Shown here one piece after another: positions 46,901 through 60,239 of a stretch of DNA of 64,000 nt. A model generated the notes under the pieces. It made no database searches and was not told the origin of the DNA. It saw nothing but the letters and a program-made list of their open reading frames with translations. The position numbers were made by a program, and so were the translations under genes. Location: the NCBI RefSeq assembly GCF_023078275.1, contig NC_062971.1:11842001-11906000 (forward strand). The letters run 5' to 3'. Source of the DNA: Leguminivora glycinivorella (lineage: Eukaryota; Arthropoda; Insecta; Lepidoptera; Tortricidae). Each line of letters starts with the position of its first letter. Position 1 is the stretch's first letter.

Positions 46901-47106
46901 GCTAGTGACATTTTCAAAATAGTTGGTCTAGATTAGACTCTAGTCCATAGTTGTCTCGCGATTTTTATCTAAACAGAAGTATTGTACATGTTCATACAAT
47001 TTTTTGATACTAACATATCCGATCCATATCGTATTTAGAGCTAATATTTGAAGAATGTTAGTTCGAATCGAGCTGTTATTTTACTAGTTTTTAGGTCACC
47101 TTTTAT

Positions 47107-47409
47107 TAATCATCATCCTCCTTGCGTTTTCGCGGGAGCCTGGAGTCCGCTTTGAAAACTAATCCCAAGATTTGGCGTAGGCACTAGTCTTAAAAAGCGA
47201 CTGCCACCTGATATTGCAACCCGAAGGGTAACTAGACCTTATTGCAATTAGTCCGGGTTCCTCACGATGTTTTTCTCCACCAGAAAGCGACTGGCAAAAT
47301 ATCAAATGACATTTTGCACACAAGTTCCGAAAAACTCATTGGTGCGAGCCGGGGTTCGAACCCACGATCTCCGGATTGAAAGTCTCACGCAGTTACCGCT
47401 AGACCATCA
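47107..47409 (-). mobile_element. tRNA-derived SINE (HaSE-like), near full length
   Basis: On the minus strand the head TGATGGTCTAGCGGTAACTG and B-box-like GTGGGTTCGAACCCC (A and B boxes) are followed by a roughly 230-bp body and a GGAGGATGATGATTA tail. This is the class of tRNA-headed SINE known from noctuid moths; the family name is by recall and not tested. Confidence 0.75.
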
Positions 47410-47529
47410 GTTATTCTTTGGCAATATAAGTTTTTTTTATTGTTTTAATCAAAATTTACAATTTAATGTGGGTACCCTTAAATTACTGTTTCGCCAAACT
47501 GCGGAGCAGTTTGTTGGCGTTGCCTATTG

Positions 47530-47645
47530 TACCTAATAGTTTATGAGGTAGGCAAACGAGCAAACAGGTCGCCTGATGGTAGGCGAGCACTGCCGCCTAT
47601 GGACATCCGAAACACCAGAAGAGTTGGAGGTGCGTTGTCGACATA
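47530..47645 (+). repeat. Dispersed repeat fragment (GCAAACGAGCAAACAGGTCG type)
   Basis: AGGCAAACGAGCAAACAGG, GCCTGATGGTAGGCGAGCAC and CACCAGAAGAGTTGGAGG form a well-known lepidopteran repeat. It has no coding capacity. Confidence 0.5.
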
Positions 47646-48175
47646 AGATGGGTGTACTTACGCTCTTTTCTTCAAGGTTTGAAAGTAGCTGGAAATCCCT
47701 TTTCTCGACCAGATATCGTATGCAGACGCTTGCCAGGGTAACAAGTAACAGTTAGAATTGCTGGTAGAGTTAAATGTAAAGGCCTCCCTCAGACCTCGAT
47801 CCTTGGCATGCAACGGCAAACGGCGAATGTAAATAGGTAGGTATAATATGAAAACAAAAAAGGTAATAGGTACGAGAAATTCTTTATTCATAACAAAACG
47901 AATGGCACTAATGTTTAATAATTAACACTTTCGAAACCGGGCTCTACGCGGCGCTACGACATTTTCGCTACATAAGGGGAAATCCATGTAATCGGCTACG
48001 CTTCTACGAGCGGTGTGCCCGACAGTCGGGTTCTTGGTAGCGAAAGTGTTAATAAAACACAATTACTTAGATAATAAATATTTAGTTTTAAAGCGTAAAT
48101 ACAAATTTTAATCGAGATACCTAATGCAATATATACATTTTCAGATTACATAGGAAGACTTCTATCAGACTTGTT

Positions 48176-48937
48176 TTACTTTAATAAGCTACCGCCATCT
48201 ATTACGAAACAAGATCCAGTTATGCTCTTAGCTTTGTTGCTCGCTAAAAACGCAATGACGCCAGCGACCTCATCCACTTGCAGCGGCTTCTTCAGCGGCA
48301 TGTTGTTGACGATGTTCTGCACAACCAGCTCCATTTGATCTTCCGATAATCCCGTATCATTCAGGATATTCGTTTTCACAAATCCAGGGTTTACAGAGTT
48401 GACGCGAACACCATCTGCAGCCAATTCTAAAGCTACACATTTTGTAAACTGATCTAATGCGGCCTTCGAAACGTTGTAAGCTATGGTTAAAGCGTTAGGC
48501 TTAGTACTTGATATGCTCGACACGTTGACAATACAGCCTTTGCTTTCAATGAGATGTGGCGTAGCCCGCATTGTTAAGTGGTAAACGGCGCGCATATTAG
48601 TAGACATTACCGTGTCATAGTTATCCATATTGGAATTCTTTATACCGCCCGGCTTTAGAACGCCGGCATTGTTGACCAATACATCCAGCTTCCCGCAATG
48701 TCTCACGGTTTCTTCGATGATCTTGTCTACTTCTGCGTCCTCAGTAACATCTGCGGTTATAGTGAGAGGTTGTATTCCTTTTGATTTCTCACAATATGCA
48801 GCAATTCGACGCAAATTATTTTCTTTACGGCCTACTAGCACCAGCTTTGCAGACAGGTTGGCAAAGTAAATAGCGGTAGCCGCTCCTATTCCTGAACTGG
48901 CACCGGTTATTAACACAACTTTGTCATTGAAATCCAT
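48176..48937 (-). CDS. Classical short-chain dehydrogenase/reductase
   Basis: An intact, intronless 253-residue frame. Rossmann motif TGASSGIG (11-18), NNAG (89-92), catalytic tetrad Asn114, Ser141 (VNVSSIS), Tyr154 and Lys158 (YNVSK), then the PG motif (NPGFVKT). Arg37 after the second strand (VGRKE) favours NADP(H). The length and C-terminal VIDGGSLLK are typical of FabG-like classical SDRs, which insects carry in expanded families that oxidise or reduce alcohols, steroids or fatty acyl compounds in the cytosol. No signal peptide is seen. The substrate cannot be deduced. The start is the first ATG in the frame with a GC-rich leader upstream. Confidence 0.95.
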   Translation of the reverse strand: MDFNDKVVLITGASSGIGAATAIYFANLSAKLVLVGRKENNLRRIAAYCEKSKGIQPLTITADVTEDAEVDKIIEETVRHCGKLDVLVNNAGVLKPGGIKNSNMDNYDTVMSTNMRAVYHLTMRATPHLIESKGCIVNVSSISSTKPNALTIAYNVSKAALDQFTKCVALELAADGVRVNSVNPGFVKTNILNDTGLSEDQMELVVQNIVNNMPLKKPLQVDEVAGVIAFLASNKAKSITGSCFVIDGGSLLK

Positions 48938-49129
48938 ATTGTGAGTTGGTTATTTTGTTGCACACAAGGTCGAACAGCTGACTGCCAGATACGAACGCGC
49001 CGGCGCGTCGAGTCGTCGACTACTAAAACTGGAAATAATGTTGCCAGGTATTTAATATAAATTTAGGCTAGAGTAATTTTTTTCTCCTCTCTTTATTTAA
49101 GAGCTTGTCACGGAGGTATACGATCACTC

Positions 49130-49500
49130 TTGTACCGAATAAATCTCTTTGTTAACCGTCTTCTTAACCGACTCCTTTAGGCTTTACTGAAATGAAAATA
49201 AAGAAGGAGGTTATATATTCGGGTTCATTTTATGTATGTTACCTGATTAGTCCGAGACCCGTGTCACCCGTGGCCCGATTTCAATAATTCTTTTTTTGTT
49301 TGAAAGGAGCTACCTCCAAGGTGGTCCCATATTCATCATTCAGGTGGATCCATGAAAAGTTGAAGGAACTCCTCAATTTTTAAAGGCACATGTATGGTGA
49401 TATCGGTGTTTTCTTAAGTAACTCTAGTAGTTTCTCTCGAAAACTAGCACTTTCATAAAGTGAACCTCATGGTGATGATTGTTCTTTTTGTAGTCGGTTG
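49130..49500. repeat. Degenerate relative of the 8.05/15.2-kb repeat elements
   Basis: AACCGTCTTCTTAACCGACT near the start, AAGGAACTCCTCAATTTTTA and AAAGGCACATGTATGGTGAT inside match the leader wording of those elements. No tandem units are present. Confidence 0.45.
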
Positions 49501-50176
49501 TATTATTTTGTAAATTATTACCTTTTACTCTGTGCATTTATTAAGTTCTAAGATAAATTTTATTTTATCATGCTATAGACGGTCATCCAAATCGTAGCAA
49601 TAAAAAAATTCAAACGTTGTATGGGAATGAAACCTTCGCCCCTACAATTTTTAAGTGTTATGGCTCGTCAATGATTCCGCTAACGTCAAGGTTTAGGTCC
49701 TAAACTTTAGGAAGACACGTGTTTCATGAAGAAGATTGACCGCTGAGCCCTACATTTTTCAACAAGACAAAGACGCATTATTATCAGAATTAGGTTTCTA
49801 CATTTCCAAGGGTCTCCGCACTAGGCTGTGCCTGAGTCGCGGGGAACCATTTACATTTTGTATTACTGAGTTAGTAACAATTTTATAGAAAACTGCTTAA
49901 AAAAAGTCATATAAATTTGACTGAAACTAAAGCTCAAGTTGAAACTAGAGGATTGAAGCTATGAATTCTTCTGTCTGAGCATATTTAATTTCTGTGAATG
50001 CAAAAAAAAATTGTCGCCTTTTTTTAGTGCCAAGATTTGGTTGACCGTAAGAGTAGAAATGGGACAATTTTTTTTATCACAGCAACACTTAGGTACGTAG
50101 GTACCAGGTTGCTGTGATAAAAAAATTTGCCTACTCTTGTTTGCCAGGTTGTACTCTTAACTAGCGCAGTGATTAA

Positions 50177-50321
50177 GGGCCTCCACAGACGGGAGACAAA
50201 ACTGTTTTGTCTCCGTCGTATTTGTATGAAAAGTTGCGTCGCCTCGTGTGCGCACCTTCATACTAGCCCATAGACCGAGCGACGGAGACAAAACAGTTTT
50301 GTCTCCCGTCTGTGGGGGCCC
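50177..50321. mobile_element. PIF/Harbinger-type MITE, 145 bp
   Basis: Inverted ends GGGCC(T/C)CCACAGACGGGAG, with arms of about 42 bp, flanked by TAA on both sides (50174-50176 and 50322-50324). Another short palindrome (CAGCAACACTTAGG/ACCAGGTTGCTG) lies just before it, at 50055-50140. Confidence 0.8.
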
Positions 50322-51074
50322 TAATTGAGTGATAGCGTTCGTGATATCGGTGGTGCACAGTTCTGTTGTGTACATTTGCATTTCTGAGACATATCGAGCC
50401 GACCGACAAATTGACTACCGGTTTGGCCTAGATACCTCGGTCAATCAAATAGGTTCATATTAAAAACAAATACTTTGAAAAGTGTGAATTTATACATTTA
50501 CTGGCAACATTGTTAAACCGCACGTGACGCGACGCCAACATCAACCGATATCCGTTACCTCCTAGCTACACCGGCTCCGCCACGATTCAGCGGCGAAAAA
50601 TGGAAACTAGCCTAAGATGTTTCGTGGATGTTTCACCTGCTGAGAGGATATTTTTATAAATTTCTTAATTTTAATTGTATAATCATAATAAAATGGCCAG
50701 AACGAAAGGGGGGCAAATTGTAAAATTTAAGTTACTAGGTCAAGTTGGGTATCGTTAGAAAGAGCTCACTTGAAAGTAAATAAACTATTTTTTATTTTTT
50801 TTTGTTGTGGAAAAAAGAATTTTGAAGGAAAATGTATTTAAAAAAATTTTTAGAAAACATTGGTTTTATGCTAAAAATTATAGGAAAAATAAAATCGTGT
50901 TTATATCTTGGAAACTCTTTTTTATAGACAAAGAACTTTTCAGATTTTTACTTTCAATTTAATTTAAGCACCCTTGTGGATCTATTCTATATCGTACTTC
51001 AAAGTACGAGATGTTACGTAAACCATCTTCTTTCAAATAAAGTAAAAACTGTCAAAATCGGTGAATCTTATAAA

Positions 51075-51259
51075 GAACTAGCGACCCGCCCCGCCCCGGC
51101 TTCGCACGGGTACTATACCTACATGTAAACCTTCCTCTACAATCACTCTATCTATTAAAAAAAACCGCATCAAAATCCGTTGCGTAGTTTTAAAGATTTA
51201 AGCATACATAGGGACATAGGGACAGAGAAAGCGACTTTGTTTTATACTATGTAGTGATT
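51075..51259 (+). mobile_element. Short dispersed element, ACTAGCGACCCGCCCCG type
   Basis: It starts ACTAGCGACCCGCCCCG and ends TTTATACTATGTAGTGAT, a short insect repeat class with conserved ends; the TTGCGTAGTTTTAAAGATTT core is present. Confidence 0.65.
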
Positions 51260-51800
51260 ATCCCTATCTATCATTTCAGTTATATATCCTTACTCTTTGA
51301 TCAGGTCTCGCAAATTAGTTAGCGAATTCACCGAGAGATGGCGCTATACACAATAATGCTCATTGTTACCTATAGTTCTAGCTTCTAGTCTTCTAGTCAA
51401 GTCATTAGAGTTATATTATTTTAACTAGGTAGTTTGAAAGAAAGTTTTTACGGAACCCTCGGAGGGCGAGTCCGACTCGCACTTGGCCGGTTTTTTTTTT
51501 ATAAAAGTGGTTAAGTAGTGTCGCCTTTTGTATTGCGCAGGTACTCGTAATCTTTTTCAGCCATCCTATATGACACTAGTTGCCTCAAGCAAGACTCTCA
51601 AGAGTACCTAGCTGCGTTAGCGGCATGCAGAAAACGAAGATCTATTATTATACCTCTACACTACATAATAAGGGAAAACCAAATCTCAGCCAAGTAAATA
51701 GTCGTGACGTACGAATATATACCTACGACAACGGTTTTATATCATATCATAATATTAGTTAACCATAGTACAAGTAACGAGACTATTATTTATTGTGTAG

Positions 51801-52871
51801 GAAAGGAGTCGTGGCTAAGAGTAACACGATTTACCGAAACCAGCCGATTTATCGGTCCGACGTGACCGCCCTGTCACAGGAAATATATTCGAGTATCAAT
51901 AACGTAAGTCTTGTATTTAGCCTTTATTGATTTTACTTGAACATTGTTGAATGTCCAACTTGTCAATAAAGCTAACCTCGAATTCAACTTTTTAATCCCC
52001 GACGCAAAAACAACGGGGGGGGGGGTGTTATAAGTTGGACGTGTCTGTCAGTCTGCCTGTGGCATCGTAGCTCCCGAACGGATGAACCGATTTCGATTTA
52101 GTTTTTTTTTTAAATTCAGTTAGTCGGGAGTGTTCTCAGCCATGTTTCATGAAAATCGGTCCACTATGTCGAGGTCGGGGGGTTTTTTCAAAATTTTAAT
52201 TTTGTGGTTAGGTTATATTTGAATTGATGATATTGAAATTTCAAGACATGATCTTAGTAGGTACCTCCAGTTATTTACACAATTGGTTTATGAACAAAAT
52301 TGTGTCATCATCATCATCCTCCTCGCGTTATCCCGGCATTCGCCTGGGGTCCACTTTGACAACTAATCCCAAGATTTGGCATAGGCACTAGTTTTACGAA
52401 AGCGACTGCCATCTGACCTTCCAACCCGAAGGGTAAACAAGGCCTTATTGGAATTAGTCCGGTTTCCTCACGATGTTTTCCTTCACCGAAAAGCGACTGG
52501 CAAATATCAAATGAAATTTCCCAGCAAAGTGTCACCGGAGATGTAAACAACAAAACTACCCGATATTAGTTTATACCTATAAATGTTCGGGGTAGACAAT
52601 AGTATTTTATACAATCGTGATATAATACAGAGCTTTTCAGTCGAGTACCATGTTTAGGCCACGAAGCTTGCTAAGTGGCCTAATAGTACGGTACGAGAGT
52701 GAAAAGCTTAATTAAGCATATCACTATTGTATACAATACTTTTTCTAGGACTCAACTCATCATCTTCATCATCAATGGACGAACAATATCATCATTCAAG
52801 TTACATTAATGTTAATAGCGTCGTTCACCGTTGTATCAACATCGGATTTCCTGGCAATCAATTGTTTGTAA
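51801..52871 (+). CDS. Possible two exons of an unrecognised gene
   Basis: Exon 51801-51903 (acceptor TTTATTGTGTAG, donor GTAAGT) reads KGVVAKSNTIYRNQPIYRSD and onward for 34 codons, ending in phase 0. Exon 52749-52871 (acceptor TTTTTCTAG, phase 0) continues with IIIQVTLMLIASFTVVS, a possible membrane segment, to a stop. No upstream exon or start was found, and exon lengths this short can be open by chance. Confidence 0.25.
52000..52210 (+). repeat. Dispersed repeat fragment with a G run
   Basis: CCCCGACGCAAAAACAACGG followed by eleven or more G, then AACGGATGAACCGATTTCG and ATCGGTCCACTATGTCGAGG. This is a familiar lepidopteran non-coding repeat. Confidence 0.5.
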
Positions 52872-53432
52872 TAACTGTGATTGGTCGATAACACGATAGA
52901 TAAAAAAAAATGTGTTTTAGATGCAGAAAAAATTACCAGGTATCGCAAATTAGTATAGAACTTGTATGAAGTTTTATTTTGAAATTATTACAGTTAACTA
53001 AAAGTGAACTGTAATGAAATATTATAGTTGACCAAGTGTCAAAAACTATCCAAGACTGAAAAATCAGCACTTATAGTTTAGTATGTGGTGTCCTAATTGA
53101 CAGATTAAAGTCGGCGAGTAGAAAAATAAATTTCATCTACTCGCTTTTAGTTAATGTTGAAACGTTGGAAAAAAGGTAAAATAATGTTAATTAATCGTGT
53201 TCGACCTGTGTGTGACTTTAAATATTTGTACAAAGCGCGAGAATTTTAAATGTTATACTACAAAGCGCTGTTTTGGATCGAGTCAACCGATCCTACCTAG
53301 TCAGAAATTGATCGCTTAAACAAGTATTACCAAGCGAAGTTAAATTGAAACAAGAATGTGTTTCTATTGATGAAAAATAAATAACCGTCTCCTTATTAGT
53401 CTGCCTGTTGGTCCACATTATCCATACTATCC

Positions 53433-53665
53433 ATCCATACTATACTATATACTATATATACTATATATATACTATATATACTATATATACTATATATACT
53501 ATATACTATATATACTATATATACTATATATATACTATATATACTATATATACTATATACTATATATACTATATATACTATATATATATACTATAATATA
53601 CTATATATACTATATATACTTATACTATACTATATACTATATATACTATATACTATATACTATAT
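53433..53665. repeat. TATAC/TATA microsatellite
   Basis: About 230 bp built from ACTATATA and ACTATATATA words of variable length. It abuts the left end of the 53.66-kb element. Confidence 0.9.
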
Positions 53666-54799
53666 AATATTATAAATGCGAAAGTAACTCTGTCTGTCTG
53701 TCTGTTACGCTTTCCCGCTTAAACCACGCAACCGATTTTGATGAAATTTGGAACAGACAATCTTTAGACCCTGAGACAGAACATAGGCTACTTTTTATTT
53801 CGAAAAAAAAAGGGATGAAGGGGTTGAAAAAGAGGTTGAAGGTTTGTATGGGATTTCTTAATTTTAAATGATAAAACCATGAAACTTTATATTTTAGCAC
53901 TTGATAAGAAATCATTAAACATATATTTAAAGTCACATACAGGTCGAACGCGATTAATTAACATTATTTTTACCTTTAAAATAAACATGGTGGGAAATAA
54001 ACATTAACTAAAAGCGGGTAGATTATATTTATTTGTCTACCCCGAACATTTATATAAATTAATATCGGGTAGTTTTGTGTTGTTTACATCTCCGGTGACA
54101 TTTTGCTGGGACGTCAGTCTTCCGCGACCACGGCCAGTGCAACCTGGCCGAAACGTTGGGAAAAAAGGTAAAAATAATGTTAATTAATCGCGTTCGACCT
54201 GTATGTGACTTTAAATATGTGTACAAAGCGCGAGAACTTAAAGTGTTATATCATTAAACATCTTGATAACGGATAGGGATAGCGATAAGGAAAGCGATAG
54301 GGATAGCGATAGGGATAGCGATAGGGATAGCGATAGCAATAGCGATAGCGATAGCGTTAGCGATAGCGATACGGATACGGATACGGATAATATGGGTATC
54401 GTTAGAGGGATACGGATAATCGGTCGGCGGTCTCTTACAATCAATGTGCTCTAAGACGATCGTTGTTTGCTTGCTTGAAGATTACGTTTGCGATAAGTAT
54501 AAGCAAAATGTAAAAAATTGTAAGGGATAATAGAAAAAAGTACTTTTTACCCACCGATCATAGTGTCGAAATACGGGCTATGTGGGATGTTTATAAAGGT
54601 TTCCCCAGCGTATATAGAATTACCTACGCTGTGGTCGATGTGTAATATTTCTACAATCATTGCAAGCAAAAGTATTATGTGCAATCGAAATAATCGCAGA
54701 TAAATATACCTACAGAGAAACCTACGGTCCCTACGGATCCAAATGAAAATCTTAATGAATACTTTTATTGCGCGGGCGAAGCCGCGGGTATAAGCTAGT
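53664..54799 (-). mobile_element. 1.1-kb dispersed element with hexanucleotide core (copy B)
   Basis: Inverted relative of 9401-10527. The satellite core (54270-54390) is about 120 bp against about 300 bp in copy A. Flanks such as the stretch with TCGGTCGGCGGTCTCTTACA are almost identical. Fragments of the same family lie at 52518-52600 and 53155-53260. Confidence 0.75.
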
Positions 54800-57426
54800 G
54801 TGCATTATAAAATCATTGATCACTATACACAGGTGCTACTTTTAAGATCAAGATACCTAGTCGTTGAGTGCACCTTTAGTGTCGAATTAACACACAATAC
54901 TTATAACATAATTATTATATTGTGTTAACTTGGAATTATCACACACCTTTCTGGGAGTGTTGCAGAATTAGGATCACCATTACCATTTACTGACGATCGC
55001 ATCTTGATAGGTACCTGTATCTATATGTAACTAGTATTAGTAGTATTACCTAAATAATCTCTTCATGATGTACATCCGGTCACTGAATAGGTAGTTATTA
55101 ACCACTGGCATTGGGACATCGTTGATCGTTGCTGCTCTCTGGCGTAACTTTCGGATAAGAAGAGGCTTGAGAAGAGCATCATCCTTATGTAGATCACTTT
55201 TTTACTCGCAAGTTTTGATACAGTATTGGCTGGGTGCACGATGACAGCATCACCTAGCGGTTACAACTACGGCGGACTTTGAAACGCCAAATGGCTTTGT
55301 GTCAATATGAAGTGTAAGTAAATAAACAAATAATTGTAATGAAATAGCGTAATGTTTAATTCGATCATAATAATTTATTGTATCGATAATAACATTCACC
55401 CTTTTAAACTCCGTTTAAAATGACACAATCAATAAATTTCAGGTAAGTACACATGGAGTTTTTCACGGTTGAGTTCACGAAATGTAAATAAAAAAGTAAA
55501 CCGGTTTTAGGTAATAACGCATTTCATATATAGGTTATTGGAGACGATTATTTATGCCTGTAGTGTCGTTAATAATGCAGAATTTTTGTCTATTTTAAAA
55601 GTAAGTTGTTTTAAAAGTATGTTAGTTTACTTACTTTTCCTCTTACAGCAATTATCTATTTCATTTGTTGGTCTCGTGTCCCATTTGCTTGTGCATATAA
55701 AAAAAATCACTGTTTTTTCCAGTGTTTGTACAGCTAACTATGTAGGAAGTATCGTGACGCATATATATTTATTTATTTTTACTTTAAATGCACGGAATAC
55801 GTAAATTTCGCTGTAAAAAGTAACAGTTGGTCTGCAGAGGGTTCCTTTTTTGGCCACGGTGCGCGCTGCGATCGATTCGTGGTTCTCCCACCACCTACTT
55901 CGCACCCAGCCAATATTGTTTATAAAATATACCTAGTACAAACAAACTAAATGAAATATAAAGTTTCTCATCAAATGGCGGTAAAACAGTTTTCATGCTC
56001 TTTTCACGTAGCGTAGGTACCCACAAGTCGGGAACGATTCTCACACCGTTCGATAAACTAAAATGCGAGATTGTTCAAAATTTTTGGCATTGGCAATGTA
56101 AGGTAGGATGTAGCCGATGTAGGTAGGTACTTGTAGACTCTACACGATAATTAAATTGCTAATTTAGTTTTTGATCAAATTGATGAAGTAGCATTTGTTG
56201 TTTCATCTGGAAAACTCAGTCTTTCTGGTTCTGGATATACTTACTAACTGTGGGCACAGCGGGTCATCTAGTACAACAACACCGGGTATCTTGTTAGCTC
56301 TTGACTCTCTTGAGCATGTTACATATTGCATGACTCCAGTAAAAACTGATTGAGATCTTGTGTGAAGATACTGACCGTAAGTAGTGTAGGTAAAGATAGG
56401 TAGACGTATAACTCTTTACTTGCGGGTTTCATTTGTGGTCATGTTGAATAAGATATCTTTAGGACGCTCGTGGGATGCTCATAGTTTTTCGGTGATACAA
56501 ATCATTGCCAAGATTGCCAGTTTCAAAAACATTGTTTTTTATTTTATTCACTATTTTCGGGTGACAGCACCAACGGCCAGTAGAGATCTTATACATACGT
56601 AATGCGAAAGAAAATGGTAATAAATAGGAAGCACTTCATCTAAATCATTCCTTATCCATTTCTGGGCCAAGCCATATGTCTTAGGGCCAGATTTACATAT
56701 AAAACATGCCAATATATCAATTCGGCCACGAATGCAATTTGTGAGTGGCCATAAATAACAATTTCCCGTTTGACACATGGCGACTCGAGCTAAAGCGGGC
56801 AGCGCCGCGGTCGCGCTTTCCCGCCGTTATTTGACAGATGCGTTTGGAACTCGAAAACCGGAAGAGTTTTTCAAGCGGCGCGGCCGCTTAAATCAAGTGT
56901 GAAATTCAATTGGGGAACCATACATTTTCTCAGTTTGAAATATGTAACCGTTTTATTTTTCAGTAGCTCGCTAGAATGTTAGCTTGGTTCTTTTGAATGG
57001 GAAAATTGGGAAACTGGGAAAATGTTTAGATACTGGTAGGCTGTACTGTACACCTGCAGTCTGAAGTTGGTCTGAAGTAGGTTGACCGTACCTAGTAGGT
57101 ACTTACCTACTAAGTTTTTTTTACAATATGCAGAGTAGAAAGAAATCCATAATTCATTTTACTAAACCTATTTGTTTTAAATTATTATAGTAATTGTGTA
57201 AAATTTTTGTTAAGTAATAACCTTTTTTGGTAAAGTGTATTAAGGAGGCTAGACTTACATTCAGATATAAAAAAACTCAATTGTCACGTCAATGTGAAGT
57301 ATGGAAAATCTGCGCTGTTTGCGTAAAATTCTTTGTTAATTTAAATTTGTAGGTATACAAAATATACCAACTTCTGTGCTACATTAACAAACTCATTTCA
57401 TCTCAGTAAATTAAGAAGTCGCAAGT
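54800..57426. other. Intergenic, no gene recognised
   Basis: Several open frames under 90 codons occur without domain features or splice context. No RNA or element with definable ends was seen. Confidence 0.35.
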
Positions 57427-58393
57427 ATGAACGATACCGATAAGATTGTTATGTGTATTCAAATGTTACGAGGTATCTTCACCGCCTATGCCTATGTGTT
57501 TAATGGAGTGTTACTCATTCTCTGGATTGCACCCATGGTAAAGAGGTAAGTAGTCGTGTATTTTGGATATCTGCTATTAATATAAGTATTTCATAAGGCA
57601 CTTCGAATATGACCTGTCTTGGCCTTAGAAATGTCCAACCCCAAGTCGTAAAATAATATCGTTAAAGTTGTCCAATTCGCAAAATAATGTCGTTAAACTA
57701 TACGAGTAGGGACCTATGTATGTCATATTCGTTTTGAACCTTGATAGTAGGTAATTATAGTACTATGACGGACACGTGATAGTAGGTAATTATAGTACTA
57801 TGACGGACACGTACCTACACATACCTACACTGAACCAAGACTGAAGACTAATATCCATAGGTTTTTGTTCATTTAAATCCGAACTACTATTCTCGCTGTT
57901 CCGGCGGTAGATTTTTGGTGGGACGCCATTTTTCTGCAGCGGTGTTGGCATTAAACATTCAGCATAATGTTGCCAGGCGAAGCATGGCGCTATTACGCGA
58001 ACTATGGCAAGCGGGGCCTGATCTATCGGCCATATGGCGATTGGTAAGTAAATGGATGGCTGGTTAATAACCATTGCTTTGGATTAAATAAAGATTTATG
58101 GAAAAATACCTAGAAACCTATATCTAATGGTGGGCTTCGGCTCGTTTTCTTTCGTTGTAGCGTAATAAACTAGAAATGAGACATCTACGAGTAAACAACC
58201 TTTGGGAACGAGCCACAGTTATAATGTTATACCCATGGTGCTGTTCCGCATCCTATTTTTACAATAATTTAGTTAAGAAATCCTAAACTTTAATTTGTTT
58301 TGTTCTAGTACCGTTTTTGGTAATATAGAAGTAATTGCATATAAAACAACCATTCAAGAGTTCGCTGTTAACAGCACCTACCCCAATTTGTAA
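57427..58393 (+). CDS. Possible small membrane protein, two exons
   Basis: ATG 57427 opens exon 57427-57545 (donor GTAAGT). It joins 58309-58393 after acceptor TTTTGTTCTAG, giving 67 residues ending at TAA 58391-58393. The first exon encodes a hydrophobic segment, YAYVFNGVLLILWIAPMV (about residues 21-38), fit for one membrane span. The second exon is polar (STVFGNIEVIAYKTT). No family is recognised. The frame after the stop has further open stretches (58394-58740), so the true 3' exon structure may differ. Confidence 0.33.
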
Positions 58394-60239
58394 TCAAAAA
58401 GTAACCACAGAGAACGTAAACAGCACAGATAAAACAAACTCAAGTTCATTTACAGGCAGATTGACAATGGCTGTAAAGGCAAGAAATGCGGGAAATGGCC
58501 AGTCGGGAATTAGCAATAAAAACTTTTTTACAGTCGACGAAAGTAGGGGAAAGATTTTATCGATATTCGATATCTGTCAGGAAAGCGGTGTTGTATTTTA
58601 ATTTATATTTGAAATATGGGATAAGTAGTAATGAAAATATAAATACTTATGAAATAAGGCTAATTGGAGAAAAAGCTGGTGCTCAGCAGCAAAAAAAGAA
58701 ATATGTTATTAATGATATCGAGACTACCTACATTGTTTAGTCCTTCATCCCAAAAAGAAATAAATGTAAAAGGAAAATCGTAAATAAGATGCAATAGTAG
58801 GTGGAATAGATGAAAAAGTTTTTCGCGGTAGGTGCGCAATTACGCATGGCACCATCACAAACCCCGAAGACTGACTACTTGACTAGTGATCGACTAACTA
58901 AAAGTATTGATCGACATCGGTAAAAGAAAACATGCTTACGTGTCGCGCCCCTAGTGCCTGGCAATAATTCTCGCCCTCTCATTTGCATTTCTTTATTGGA
59001 TCCGGTGAAATTGAGAAAAATTCGCGCGCTTTTAATTACTACACGACATTTACATTAATTCGGAACGAATTTGTTTATGTCGCGTTTAATTTCATTTAAG
59101 TACCTATAGATATAGTGCACCTAGTGCTTACTTACACTAGCAGTATAGCAGTCAGCATCATAGTCGTAGCCACTATAAGTAGCGTAACTAGAAAAAATAG
59201 GGACGATATTTTTGAAATACCTACCTGTACCAGAAAGTTTAGAGACTGTAGAGTACCTATTAACCATTTCTATTTGGGAAACAACCAGACGTGATCTCTA
59301 TATTCCATCATTATCTCTGCTTTTGCATACTTATAAACCCATAAATAATAGAGTAAACCGTCAAATGAGGTCTTAAATCATGATATTGTCAGGGGCGCCG
59401 CGCCGGCATCCGGGCTCGCCCATAAAAATACTTGCACGCCTTCAGCCGGGGCAACCCTATAAAACAGACTTATTAGAAATTGTTCGAGTTTAAAACGCTA
59501 GTTTTTAGATTAAACCGAGTTTAATTATCAATAATGAGTTGTGTTTCTTATGATTATGAATAAAAAAATCGGGTTCAATAAAATAGCTCCAACAAAAAGC
59601 TCTTCAGATGTAGAAAATTACAATTTTTACCCCTTACCTACTGTAGGTGTAGTTTTTCAGAATCTATGTGCGAAATGTCATTTGATATTTGTCAGTTGCT
59701 TTTCGATAAAGGAAAACATTGTGAGGAAACCGGACTAATCCCAATAAGGCCTAGTTAGGGTTGGAAGGTCAGATGGCAGTCGCTTTCGTAAAACTAGTGC
59801 GTAAGCCAAATCTTGGGATTAGTTGTTAAAGTGGACCCTAGGCTCCCATGAGCCGTAGTAAATGCCGGGATAACGCAAGAAGTATGATGACTGTAGGTAT
59901 GGTGATTCATACCAAAATCACACTTCTCGTGATAAAATGAAGAAATGCCAATAAACTTTTTAACAAAAAATAAAACCGCTTTCAAAAATGAGCGCATTAC
60001 AAAACACGGAGAAACTAAAAAGCAAAAAATAATAAACCTTTGAATTCAGATTTCTTTTCGGATTGCAATAATCTAAATATCCAAATTATAAACAAATCAA
60101 TTATTTTTGTAGTAAAAGAATTATCCTTTAACTCCTAACCATTGAGGAGTTGACCTTCCATCATCAGCTCAGCCACATAAAATTATTACCATCAGGCGTA
60201 AATACTGGTGTACCTTTGAAAAATACACTAAAAACATTA

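Noticed and set aside
47341..47409. Independent tRNA gene on the minus strand
   Set aside because: The A/B-box sequence is the head of the SINE at 47107-47409, continuous with the SINE body, and the acceptor stem does not close.
53408..53596. Open frame rich in Ile, Tyr and Thr
   Set aside because: Microsatellite translation.
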